Assembly (NCBI RefSeq): GCF_050175855.1
Contig: NZ_JBFXIO010000031.1
Coordinates: 1 to 20,557 of the forward strand
Origin: Piscinibacter sp050175855
Lineage (GTDB): Bacteria > Pseudomonadota > Gammaproteobacteria > Burkholderiales > Burkholderiaceae_C
Reading direction: 5' to 3'
Length of the DNA: 20,557 nucleotides
Part shown: piece after piece, positions 13,353-20,557 of the stretch
Layout of the letters: every line of letters starts with the position of its first letter
Numbering within the stretch: the stretch's first letter is position 1
Program-made: the position numbers and the translations under genes
The notes under the pieces: generated by a model
Seen by the model: the letters and a program-made list of their open reading frames with translations, nothing else
What the model was told of the DNA's origin: nothing
Databases searched by the model: none

Positions 13353-14564
13353 ATGACCAGCCAGCGGGCACGCTTCCGTCTCCACTCTCTCGTTGCCGTG
13401 CTGGCCCTGCCGCTGGCCGCCTGCGGGCCCAAGGGCCAGGGCGCCGCTCCGCCCGCCCCGCCGCCGCCGGAAGTGGGCGTCGTCATCGCCACGCCGGCCA
13501 GCGTCGGCGTCGTGTCCGAGCTGCCCGGGCGCACCGAGTCCTCGCGCGTCGCCCAGGTGCGCGCGCGTGCCGCCGGCATCGTGCAGCGGCGCCTGTTCAC
13601 CGAGGGCAGCGAGGTCAAGGCCGGCCAGCCGCTGTTCCGCATCGACGACGCGCCCTTCCGCGCCGCGCTGGCCGCCGCGCAGGCCACGCAGGCGCGCGCC
13701 GAGGCCAACCTGCTGCAGACGCGCGCTCAGGCCGAGCGCTACAAGCCGCTGGCCGAAGCCAACGCCGTGAGCCAGCAGGAGTACATCGCCGCGCAGGCCG
13801 CCTTCAAGCAGGCCGAGGCCGACGTCGCTTCCGCCAAGGCGGCGGTGCAGACGGCGCAGATCAACCTGGGCTACACCAGCGTCACCTCGCCGATCTCCGG
13901 GCGTATCGGCCGTGCGCTGGTCACCGAAGGGGCGCTGGTCGGCCAGGGCGAGGCCACGCAGCTGGCCGTGGTGCAGCAGATTGATCCGCTGTTCGTCAAT
14001 TTCACGCAGAGCGCCGACGAGGTGCTGCGCCTGCGCGCGGCCATCGCCAGCGGCAAGTTCCAGAGCGCCGGCACGGCTGGCTCGGTGGCGGTGAGCCTCG
14101 TGCTCGACGACGGCAGCGTCTACCCGCAGCGCGGCAAGCTGCTGTTCTCCGACCTCTCGGTCGACCCGACCACCGGCCAGATCGCGCTGCGCGCCGAGGT
14201 GCCCAACCCGAAGGGCGCGCTGCTGCCCGGGCTGTACGTGCGCGTGCGCCTGGCGCAGGCCGAACTGCCGGCGGGCATCGCGCTGCCGCAGCAGGCGGTG
14301 CAGCGTGGCGGCGCCGGCGATACGGTGATGGTGGTCGGCGCCGACGGCAAGGTAGCGCCGCGGCCGGTCAAGGTGAGCCTGGGGCCGAACCGGCAATGGG
14401 TGGTGCTCGAGGGGCTCTCCGGCGGCGAGCAGGTGGTGGTCGACGGCTTCCAGAAGATCCGCCCGAACGCGCCGGTGAAGCCGGTGGCGTGGCAGCCGGC
14501 AGGCGCGGCCGGCGCCCCGGCGGTGGCTGCCGCGAGCGCGCCGGCCTCGGCCGCCTCGCGCTGA
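13353..14564 (+). CDS. RND efflux periplasmic adaptor (membrane-fusion lipoprotein), AcrA/MexA family
   Basis: 403 residues. The N-terminus MTSQRARFRLHSLVAVLALP is followed by the lipobox LAAC with Cys24, so the mature protein is an inner-membrane-anchored periplasmic lipoprotein like AcrA. Split lipoyl halves are visible (VRARAAGIVQRRLFTEGSEV about 69-88, and YTSVTSPISGRIGRALVTEG about 175-194). They flank an alpha-helical hairpin (about 105-170, with QQEYIAAQAAFKQAEADVAS). Beta-barrel and membrane-proximal domains follow. The adaptor bridges the RND pump and the outer-membrane channel. A 13-bp gap leads to the pump gene, whose ribosome-binding site overlaps this stop. Confidence 0.95.
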   Translation: MTSQRARFRLHSLVAVLALPLAACGPKGQGAAPPAPPPPEVGVVIATPASVGVVSELPGRTESSRVAQVRARAAGIVQRRLFTEGSEVKAGQPLFRIDDAPFRAALAAAQATQARAEANLLQTRAQAERYKPLAEANAVSQQEYIAAQAAFKQAEADVASAKAAVQTAQINLGYTSVTSPISGRIGRALVTEGALVGQGEATQLAVVQQIDPLFVNFTQSADEVLRLRAAIASGKFQSAGTAGSVAVSLVLDDGSVYPQRGKLLFSDLSVDPTTGQIALRAEVPNPKGALLPGLYVRVRLAQAELPAGIALPQQAVQRGGAGDTVMVVGADGKVAPRPVKVSLGPNRQWVVLEGLSGGEQVVVDGFQKIRPNAPVKPVAWQPAGAAGAPAVAAASAPASAASR

Positions 14565-14577
14565 AGGGGCCGCTTCC

Positions 14578-17500
14578 ATGGCGCAGTTCTTCATCGACCG
14601 GCCCATCTTCGCGTGGGTGATCGCGCTGTTCATCCTCGTCATCGGCGGCGTGTCGATCACCCAGCTGCCGGTGGCGCAATACCCGCCGGTGGCACCGCCG
14701 TCGATCGTCGTCAACGTGGGCTATCCGGGCGCCTCGGCGCAGACGCTGGAGGACAGCGTCATCGCCGTGATCGAGCGCGAGATGAACGGCTCGCCGGGCC
14801 TCGCCTATTTCGAATCGGTGGCTCAGGCCGATGGCAGCGGCTCGATCACGCTGAGCTTCGAGCCCGGCACCAATGCCGACCTGGCCCAGGTCGACGTGCA
14901 GAACCGCCTGTCCCGCGCCACGCCGCGGTTGCCGCAGGCGGTGGTGCAGCAGGGCGTGCGTGTCGACAAGGCGAACCCGAACTTCCTGCTGTTCATCGTG
15001 CTGTCCAGCGACAAGGGCGTGCTCGACCCAGTGGCGCTGGGCGATTTCGCCGCGCGCAACGTGCTGCCCGAGATGCAGCGCGTGCCAGGCGTGGGGCAGG
15101 CGCAGCAGTTCGGCACCGAGCGCGCGATGCGCATCTGGATCGACCCGGCCAAGCTGGTGGGCTACCGCCTCTCGGCGGCCGACGTCAACGCCGCCATCGC
15201 GGCGCAGAACGCGCAGGTGTCGTCCGGCACGATCGGCGACCTGCCCAATACGCCCGACCAGGGCATCTTCGCCACCGTGGTGGTCAAGGGCCAGCGCGAG
15301 ACCACCGAGCAGTTCGGCAACATCGTGCTGCGCGCCAACCCCGACGGCTCCACCGTGCGGCTGCGCGACGTGGCCCGCATCGAACTCGGCGCGCAGAGCT
15401 ACGGCGTGCGCACGCGGCTCAACGGCGAGCCTTCCACCGGCATCGGCATCCAGCTTTCGCCCACCGCCAACGCGCTGCAGACGGCCAAGGCGATCAAGAC
15501 CCGGCTCGACGAACTGCGCCCCTACTTCCCGGCCGGCGTGAAGGCCACCATCCCGTACGACAGCTCGACCTTCATCGGCATCTCGATCCGCCAGGTGGTC
15601 GAGACGCTGGTCGAGGCGGTGATCCTGGTGTTCCTCGTGATGTACCTGTTCCTGCAGAACATCCGCTACACCATCATCCCGACGCTGGTGGTGCCGATCG
15701 CGCTGCTCGGCAGCTTCGCCTCGCTGCTGGCGATGGGCTTCTCGATCAACGTGCTGACCATGTTCGGCATGGTGCTGGTGATCGGCATCGTGGTCGACGA
15801 CGCGATCGTCGTGGTGGAGAACGTCGAGCGCATCATGAGCACCGAGGGCCTGCCCCCGCTGCAGGCCACGCGCAAGGCGATGGGGCAGATCTCCGGCGCC
15901 ATCATCGGCGTGACGGTGGTGCTGATCTCGGTGTTCGTGCCGCTGGCCTTCTTCAGCGGTGCGGTGGGCAACATCTACCGGCAGTTCGCGGCGGTGATGG
16001 TCACCTCGGTGGCGTTCTCGGCCTTCCTGGCGCTGTCGCTCACGCCGGCGCTGTGCGCCACGCTGCTCAAGCCGGTGGAGGCGGGTCACCACCACGCCAA
16101 GGGCGGCTTCTTCGGCTGGTTCAACCGCTTCTTCACCCGCACCGCCAAGGGCTACGAAGGCTGGGTGGCAAAGATCCTGCGCCGCGCCGGGCGCTTCATG
16201 ATCATCTACGCGGCGATCATCGGCGCGGTGGTGGTGCTGTTCGGCCGCCTGCCCACCTCCTTCATCCCCAACGAGGACCAGGGCAACATCCTCGTCAACG
16301 TCCAGCTGCCGCCCGGTGCCACGCAGAACCGCACGCTGGCGGTGATGCAGCAGGCGGAGAAGTACATGCTGGCCCAGCCCGAGGTGCAGAACATGGTCTC
16401 GGTGATGGGCTTCAGCTTCTCGGGCAGCGGCCAAAATGCCGGCCTGGCCTTCGTCACGCTGAAGGATTGGGACGAGCGCACCGAGCCGGGCCAGTCGGCC
16501 CAGGCGCTGGTGGGCCGCGCCTTCGGGGCGCTGGGCAGGATCCGCGATGCCTTCATCTTCCCGGTCAGCCCGCCGGCGATCCGCGATCTCGGCCGCGCCA
16601 ACGGCTTCGCGATGCGCCTGCAGGACCGCGGCGGCAACGGCCACGCGGCGCTGCTGGCGGCGCGCAACCAGCTGCTCGGCCTGGCGCAGAAGAGCCCGCT
16701 GCTGGTGGCGGTGCGGCCCGACGGCCTGGAAGACGCCTCGCAGCTGCAGCTCGACATCGATCGCGACAAGGCCAGCGCGCTGGGCGTGAGCTTCGCGGCG
16801 ATCAACAGCGCGCTGTCGACGTCGCTCGGCTCCTCTTACGTCAACGACTTCCCCAACGCCGGACGCGTGCAGCGCGTGGTGGTGCAGGCCGATGCGCCCA
16901 CGCGCATGCAGCCCGACGACCTCCTGCGCATCAACGCGCTGAACAGCGCCGGCAACCCGGTGCCGCTGTCGGCGTTCGCGAGCACGCGCTGGATCACCGG
17001 GCCGATGCAGAAGATCCGCTACAACGGCTACCCGACGATGCGCATCGCCGGCGAGCCGGCGCCTGGGGTGAGCAGCGGCGCCGCGATCGCCGAGATGGAG
17101 CGCCTGGCCGCGCAGCTTCCGCCGGGCTTCGCCTACGAGTGGACGGGCCTGTCGCGCGAGGAGAAGCTCTCCGGCTCCACGGCGCTGATCCTGTTCGCGT
17201 TCTCGCTGCTGTCGGTATTCCTGTGCCTGGCGGCGCTGTACGAGAGCTGGTCGATCCCGCTGGCGGTGATCCTGGTGGTGCCACTGGGCGTGCTCGGCGT
17301 GATCCTCGGCGCCAACTTCCGCGGGCTGGAGAACGACGTGTTCTTCAAGGTCGGCCTGATCACCATCATCGGCCTGTCGGCGAAGAACGCGGTGCTGATC
17401 ATCGAGTTCGCGAAGGATCTGGCGGCGCAGGGCCGCAGCCTGGTCGATGCGGTGCTGGAAGCGGCACACCTGCGCTTCAGGCCGATCATCATGACCTCGA

Positions 17501-17754
17501 TGGCCTTCATGCTCGGCGTGCTGCCGCTGGTGCTGGCCAGCGGCGCCGGCTCGGCCAGCCAGCACAGCATCGGCACCGGCGTGCTCGGCGGCATGCTCAG
17601 CGCCACCTTCCTCGCGGTGTTCTTCGTGCCGGTGTTCTTCGTCGTCGTGCGAAGCATCTTCAAGGGCAGCGAGCGGCAGCGCCGCTTCGACCGCGAGCAT
17701 GGCCATGCGGTCGGCGCTGACGCTCCTGTCGCGCCGGGCAAGGAGGACGCATGA
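14578..17754 (+). CDS. RND multidrug efflux pump, HAE1 (AcrB/MexB) family
   Basis: 1058 residues, the usual length. It is the proton-driven inner-membrane trimer that exports hydrophobic and amphiphilic drugs. The start MAQFFIDRPIFAWVIALFIL is typical. Proton-relay residues fall where expected: Asp407 and Asp408 in GIVVDDAIVVVENVER (AcrB numbering) and Lys936 in GLSAKNAVLIIEFAKD (AcrB Lys940). The conserved LRFRPIIMTSMAF segment supplies the usual Arg. Twelve transmembrane segments in two repeats and two large periplasmic loops are evident. The His-rich stretch GHHHAKGGFFGWFNRFF lies in the central cytoplasmic loop. The stop overlaps the next ATG (ATGA), coupling it to the outer-membrane channel gene. 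Confidence 0.97.
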   Translation: MAQFFIDRPIFAWVIALFILVIGGVSITQLPVAQYPPVAPPSIVVNVGYPGASAQTLEDSVIAVIEREMNGSPGLAYFESVAQADGSGSITLSFEPGTNADLAQVDVQNRLSRATPRLPQAVVQQGVRVDKANPNFLLFIVLSSDKGVLDPVALGDFAARNVLPEMQRVPGVGQAQQFGTERAMRIWIDPAKLVGYRLSAADVNAAIAAQNAQVSSGTIGDLPNTPDQGIFATVVVKGQRETTEQFGNIVLRANPDGSTVRLRDVARIELGAQSYGVRTRLNGEPSTGIGIQLSPTANALQTAKAIKTRLDELRPYFPAGVKATIPYDSSTFIGISIRQVVETLVEAVILVFLVMYLFLQNIRYTIIPTLVVPIALLGSFASLLAMGFSINVLTMFGMVLVIGIVVDDAIVVVENVERIMSTEGLPPLQATRKAMGQISGAIIGVTVVLISVFVPLAFFSGAVGNIYRQFAAVMVTSVAFSAFLALSLTPALCATLLKPVEAGHHHAKGGFFGWFNRFFTRTAKGYEGWVAKILRRAGRFMIIYAAIIGAVVVLFGRLPTSFIPNEDQGNILVNVQLPPGATQNRTLAVMQQAEKYMLAQPEVQNMVSVMGFSFSGSGQNAGLAFVTLKDWDERTEPGQSAQALVGRAFGALGRIRDAFIFPVSPPAIRDLGRANGFAMRLQDRGGNGHAALLAARNQLLGLAQKSPLLVAVRPDGLEDASQLQLDIDRDKASALGVSFAAINSALSTSLGSSYVNDFPNAGRVQRVVVQADAPTRMQPDDLLRINALNSAGNPVPLSAFASTRWITGPMQKIRYNGYPTMRIAGEPAPGVSSGAAIAEMERLAAQLPPGFAYEWTGLSREEKLSGSTALILFAFSLLSVFLCLAALYESWSIPLAVILVVPLGVLGVILGANFRGLENDVFFKVGLITIIGLSAKNAVLIIEFAKDLAAQGRSLVDAVLEAAHLRFRPIIMTSMAFMLGVLPLVLASGAGSASQHSIGTGVLGGMLSATFLAVFFVPVFFVVVRSIFKGSERQRRFDREHGHAVGADAPVAPGKEDA

Positions 17755-19151
17755 GCACGCACCTGATCCGCGGCGCCGCGGCACTGTCCGCGGTGCTGCT
17801 GGCCGGCTGCATGAACCTCGCGCCGAAGTACGAGCGCCCGGTGGCACCGGTGGCCGAGCGCTTCCCGCTCGCGCCCGAAGCCGCGGCGAGCGCACCGGCC
17901 GCAGCCGAACTCGACTGGCGGCAGTTCTTCATCGACGAGCGCCTGAAGCGCCTGATCGCCATCGCGCTGGCCAACAACCGCGACCTGCGCATCGCCGCGC
18001 TGAACATCGAGGCGGTGCGCGCCCAGGCCGCGGTGCGCGACGCCGACCGCTGGCCGACGCTCAACGCCGGCCTGACCGGCTCGCGCACGCCCACCGCTTC
18101 CGGCGGCATCAACTCGCTGTACACCGCGGGTCTGCAGGTCACGGCCTACGAGCTCGACCTGTTCGGCCGCCTGCGCAACCTGAGCGATGCCGCCGCTGCC
18201 CAGGTGCTGGCCAGCGAGGAGGCGCGCAAGGCAGTTCAGATCAGCCTGGTGGCGGCGGTGGCCAATGCGCATATCGCGCTGGCTGCCGACGACGCGCTGC
18301 TCGAGGTCACCCGGCAGACGCTGGCCACGCGCGAGGAGTCGCTGCGCCTGGTGAAGCTGCGCTTCGACAACGGCGCCAGCTCCGAGCTCGACCTGCGCCA
18401 GGCCGAATCGCTGCTGGAGTCGGCGAAGGTCAGCCTGGCCCAGGCCACGCGCCAGCGTGCGCTCGACGAGAACGCGCTCACGCTGCTGCTCGGCCAGCCG
18501 CTGCCCGCTGACCTTCCTGCGGCGGCGCCGGTGCAGGCGATGTCGGCCCTGCCGGAACTGCCGGTAGGCCTGCCCTCGGAGGTGCTGCTGCGCCGGCCCG
18601 ACGTTCGCCAGGCCGAGCAGCAGCTGATCGCCGCCAACGCGAACATCGGCGCGGCACGTGCGGCCTTCTTCCCGCGCATCACGCTGACCGGCAGCGTGGG
18701 CGTCGCCAGCGGCGACCTCGGCGACCTGTTCAAGTCCGGCAACTCGGCGTGGAGCTTCGCGCCGCAGTTGATCCAGCCGCTGTTCGACGCCGGCCGCAAC
18801 CAGGGCAACCTCGACCTCGCCAAGGCCAGCCGCGACATCGCGGTGGCGCAGTACGAGCGAGCGATCCAGAGCGCGTTCCGCGAGGTGGCCGACGCGCTGG
18901 CCGGCCGCGCCACGCTGGCCGACCAGCTGCGTGCGCAGGAGCGGCAGCTCGCTGCCGAGGAGGCGCGCCACCGGCTGGTGGAGCTGCGCTGGCGCAACGG
19001 TGCCACCAGTTCTCTGGAGCGGCTCGATGCGCAGCGCTCGCTGTTCGCCGCGCAGCAGGCGCTGGTGCAGCAGCAGGCGCTGGCGGCGCAGAACCTCACG
19101 GCGCTGTACCGCGTGCTGGGCGGCGGCTGGCAACCTGGGAGCGCGCCGTGA
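17751..19151 (+). CDS. RND efflux outer-membrane lipoprotein channel, NodT/OprM family
   Basis: 466 residues, in range for TolC-like factors with a lipid anchor. The signal sequence has the lipobox LAGC with Cys20 (MSTHLIRGAAALSAVLLAGC), followed by MNLAPKYERP typical of the NodT class. Two repeated OEP halves contain the long amphipathic helices that form the periplasmic tunnel (for example RLVKLRFDNGASSELDLRQA and RLVELRWRNGATSSLERLDA). The LPSEVLLRRPDVRQAEQQL motif is a family marker. It completes a self-contained tripartite pump. Its stop overlaps the GTG of the next gene (GTGA). Confidence 0.95.
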   Translation: MSTHLIRGAAALSAVLLAGCMNLAPKYERPVAPVAERFPLAPEAAASAPAAAELDWRQFFIDERLKRLIAIALANNRDLRIAALNIEAVRAQAAVRDADRWPTLNAGLTGSRTPTASGGINSLYTAGLQVTAYELDLFGRLRNLSDAAAAQVLASEEARKAVQISLVAAVANAHIALAADDALLEVTRQTLATREESLRLVKLRFDNGASSELDLRQAESLLESAKVSLAQATRQRALDENALTLLLGQPLPADLPAAAPVQAMSALPELPVGLPSEVLLRRPDVRQAEQQLIAANANIGAARAAFFPRITLTGSVGVASGDLGDLFKSGNSAWSFAPQLIQPLFDAGRNQGNLDLAKASRDIAVAQYERAIQSAFREVADALAGRATLADQLRAQERQLAAEEARHRLVELRWRNGATSSLERLDAQRSLFAAQQALVQQQALAAQNLTALYRVLGGGWQPGSAP

Positions 19152-19621
19152 TCGCATCGTTCTTCCCGAACGGTTGGCAGCACTACCTCGCCGGCGGCCT
19201 GTTCATCGGCGCCGGCGTGGCGCTGCTGTATGTGGCCACCGGCCGGCTGGCCGGCATGAGCTCGGTGTTCACCTCCAGCTGGTCGTACGTGTCATCACGC
19301 GTCGCGTTCCGGCAGCCGCGCTGGCTGGCCAGCCGTGCGTGGCGGCTGCAGCTCGCGCTCGGGCTGGTGCTCGGCGCGGCGCTTTGGTGGCTGCTGCTCG
19401 GGCCTGCCGAACCGCTGGCCACCGGCGTGCCGGCGTGGCGACTCGCGCTCGGCGGCCTCGTCGCCGGCTTCGGCGCACGGCTGGCCGGCGGTTGCACGTC
19501 GGGCCACGGCATCTGCGGCATGGGCTCGCTGAAGCTGCCCTCGCTGCTGGCGGTGCTGACCTTCATGGCCACCGGCTTCCTCACCGCGATGGCGCTGGGC
19601 GCGCTCGGGGTGGCGCCATGA
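19148..19621 (+). CDS. YeeE/YedE-family half-size transporter subunit 1
   Basis: 157 residues with a GTG start overlapping the channel-gene stop by 4 bp (GTGA). At least four hydrophobic segments are visible (about 13-30, 66-84, 98-114, 133-155). The diagnostic motif RLAGGCTSGHGICGMGSL (111-128) has Cys116 and Cys123, as in PF04143 proteins that move sulfur compounds such as thiosulfate or related species. Two small proteins often replace one full-length protein in this family (PmpA/PmpB of BigR-type operons). The four-base overlap suggests translation follows the pump genes. The substrate is not determined. Confidence 0.87.
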   Translation: MIASFFPNGWQHYLAGGLFIGAGVALLYVATGRLAGMSSVFTSSWSYVSSRVAFRQPRWLASRAWRLQLALGLVLGAALWWLLLGPAEPLATGVPAWRLALGGLVAGFGARLAGGCTSGHGICGMGSLKLPSLLAVLTFMATGFLTAMALGALGVAP

Positions 19622-20052
19622 CGGCTGCGATCGTCACCGTCGCGGCCGGCGCGCTGTTCGGCTTCGGCCTCGCGCTGTCGGGCATGGTGCGGCCGGAGGT
19701 GGTGCTGTCGTTCCTGCAGTTGCAGGATTTCGGCCTGATGCTGGTGATGGGCGGCGGCCTCGCCGTCACGCTGGCGGCCTACCAGCTCGCACCGCGCTGG
19801 CGCCGAACGCCGCTGCTGGCCGCGGCCTATGAGGCCCACACCGCCCGCATGCACCGCGACACCTTCGTCGGCTCGGCGCTGTTCGGCGTCGGCTGGGGCC
19901 TCAGTGGTGTCTGTCCCGGCCCGGCCATCGCGGGGCTGGGCACCGGCAACCTCGACATGCTGTGGGTGCTCGGTGGCCTCGCGGCGGGAGCGTGGTTGCA
20001 GGGCGTGCTGGCCTCCGGCGGAAGCCCGGCCACAGCCCCTCAGGAGGGCTGA
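19618..20052 (+). CDS. YeeE/YedE-family half-size transporter subunit 2
   Basis: 144 residues starting at an ATG that overlaps the previous stop (ATGA). It is a membrane protein with hydrophobic segments at about 5-22, 40-55, 84-97 and 117-132. GFGLALSGMVRPEVVLSFLQ and GVGWGLSGVCPGPAIAGLG are the two repeated SGM/SGVCPGPA motifs of the second half of PF04143. Cys99 is the only Cys. It pairs with the preceding gene to make one functional transporter. It is convergent with the next gene, with three bases between the stop codons. Confidence 0.87.
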   Translation: MTAAIVTVAAGALFGFGLALSGMVRPEVVLSFLQLQDFGLMLVMGGGLAVTLAAYQLAPRWRRTPLLAAAYEAHTARMHRDTFVGSALFGVGWGLSGVCPGPAIAGLGTGNLDMLWVLGGLAAGAWLQGVLASGGSPATAPQEG

Positions 20053-20055
20053 AGC

Positions 20056-20557
20056 TCAGGCCAGCGCACGCAGCGCCGCGAGCAGCTCGCGCTGCGCGGC
20101 CTCGCGCCGCGGCGAATCCTCGTCGGCCCAGCGCGGGTGGGCACGGGCCGGCTGCAGCGTGCGCAGCAGGGGCTTCAGGCGGTCCATCGGCAGCGCGCTG
20201 CGTTCCAGGTCGATGCGGTCGTCGGCGGCATGGCCGCGAGCCTGCAGCGCCAGGTGCAGGCCGAGCAGCCGCTGGGCGACCACCAGCAGCACGGTGTCTT
20301 CCAGCGACAGCGACTCGCGCCCCTGCACGGCGTCTGCCAGGCGCCGGCCGAGCGGGCCGAAGCCCTGGCTGATCGCGCCGCCCACGGTGGCACCGAGGGC
20401 GGCTGCGGCGCCGAGCGAGAGCCCGGCCAGCGCCACGTCGGCGGCCAGGCCTACGCCGGCGCCGATGGCGGCGCCCTTGCCGAGCCGCACGCCGGCGTCG
20501 CGCAGCGTCTCCGGGTGGAAGAGGTCGGCGGCCCAGCGCCCGTCGAGCCAGGGCAGC
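20056..20557 (-). CDS. C-terminal part of a DUF3482-type GTPase-like protein, 5' end beyond the window
   Basis: 166 residues are visible, ending at a TGA (complement of 20056-20058) and open to the window edge, so the N-terminus is missing. LPWLDGRWAADLFHPETLRD leads into a glycine/alanine-rich zipper region (KGAAIGAGVGLAADVALAGL, then SLGAAAALGATVGGAISQGF) that looks membrane-associated. A helical, charged end follows. From memory this layout resembles the DUF3482 half of GTPase/DUF3482 proteins of betaproteobacteria, but the G domain itself is out of view. If the G domain is absent upstream, it would be another membrane-associated protein. Confidence 0.65.
   Translation of the reverse strand, partial: LPWLDGRWAADLFHPETLRDAGVRLGKGAAIGAGVGLAADVALAGLSLGAAAALGATVGGAISQGFGPLGRRLADAVQGRESLSLEDTVLLVVAQRLLGLHLALQARGHAADDRIDLERSALPMDRLKPLLRTLQPARAHPRWADEDSPRREAAQRELLAALRALA

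Noticed and set aside
14613..17720. A 1035-codon open frame on the + strand in another phase of the pump gene
   Set aside because: It is rich in Arg, Gly and Ala with no motif and lies inside the pump coding sequence; an out-of-frame shadow.
14368..17895. A very long open frame (1175 codons) on the minus strand, antisense to the RND pump
   Set aside because: It is a high-GC codon-bias shadow: composition is dominated by H, R, A and D with no domain pattern, while the + strand frame is an unmistakable AcrB-type pump.

Overview
This is a high-GC bacterial chromosome segment. Its left 8.6 kb is the downstream part of the spc ribosomal-protein operon plus the whole alpha operon: rplX(partial)-rplE-rpsN-rpsH-rplF-rplR-rpsE-rpmD-rplO-secY-infA-rpmJ-rpsM-rpsK-rpsD-rpoA-rplQ, all on the + strand. 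The gene order with infA between secY and rpmJ, the zinc-free S14 and S4, the E. coli-like alpha subunit and the strong GC bias in third codon positions point to a betaproteobacterium, most likely Burkholderiales (Rubrivivax/Leptothrix/Methylibium-like). The genus cannot be fixed from this sequence. Genes are tightly packed (many gaps of 0-37 bp) up to rpsK. After rpsK come a strong intrinsic-terminator hairpin, a 155-bp gap, and two more structured gaps (rpsD-rpoA and rpoA-rplQ). A second intrinsic terminator closes the cluster after rplQ.

From 8.6 to 9.8 kb there is a small conserved-looking protein of unknown function, an initiator tRNA-fMet gene (CAT anticodon, C1:A72 mismatch, three G:C pairs in the anticodon stem) followed by a hairpin, and a 67-residue Arg-rich small protein.

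From 9.8 to 12.6 kb, an Omp85-superfamily outer-membrane barrel with one visible POTRA-like domain is read leftward. It is divergent from a two-gene operon made of an XRE-cupin regulator and a GNAT acetyltransferase resembling the tabtoxin-resistance enzyme. An inverted repeat (CAGTTTAC-N15-GTAAACTG) lies just before the regulator start and is a probable operator.

From 12.6 to 20.05 kb, a TetR/AcrR-type repressor is divergent from a complete tripartite RND efflux system: lipoprotein membrane-fusion protein, HAE1-type pump, and NodT-type outer-membrane lipoprotein. An AcrR-like operator with ACATACA half-sites sits between the -35 and -10 of the pump promoter. Joined to the pump operon by 4-bp stop/start overlaps are two half-size YeeE/YedE (PF04143) membrane proteins, which belong to a sulfur-compound transport family. 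The window ends with the C-terminal part of a leftward gene that resembles the DUF3482 region of a GTPase-like protein.

Most of the window is well-known biology. The parts most worth follow-up are the linkage of RND pump and YeeE/YedE genes, the XRE-cupin/TTR-like acetyltransferase pair, and the split of the alpha operon, where the usual S4 autoregulatory leader before rpsM has no room to exist.
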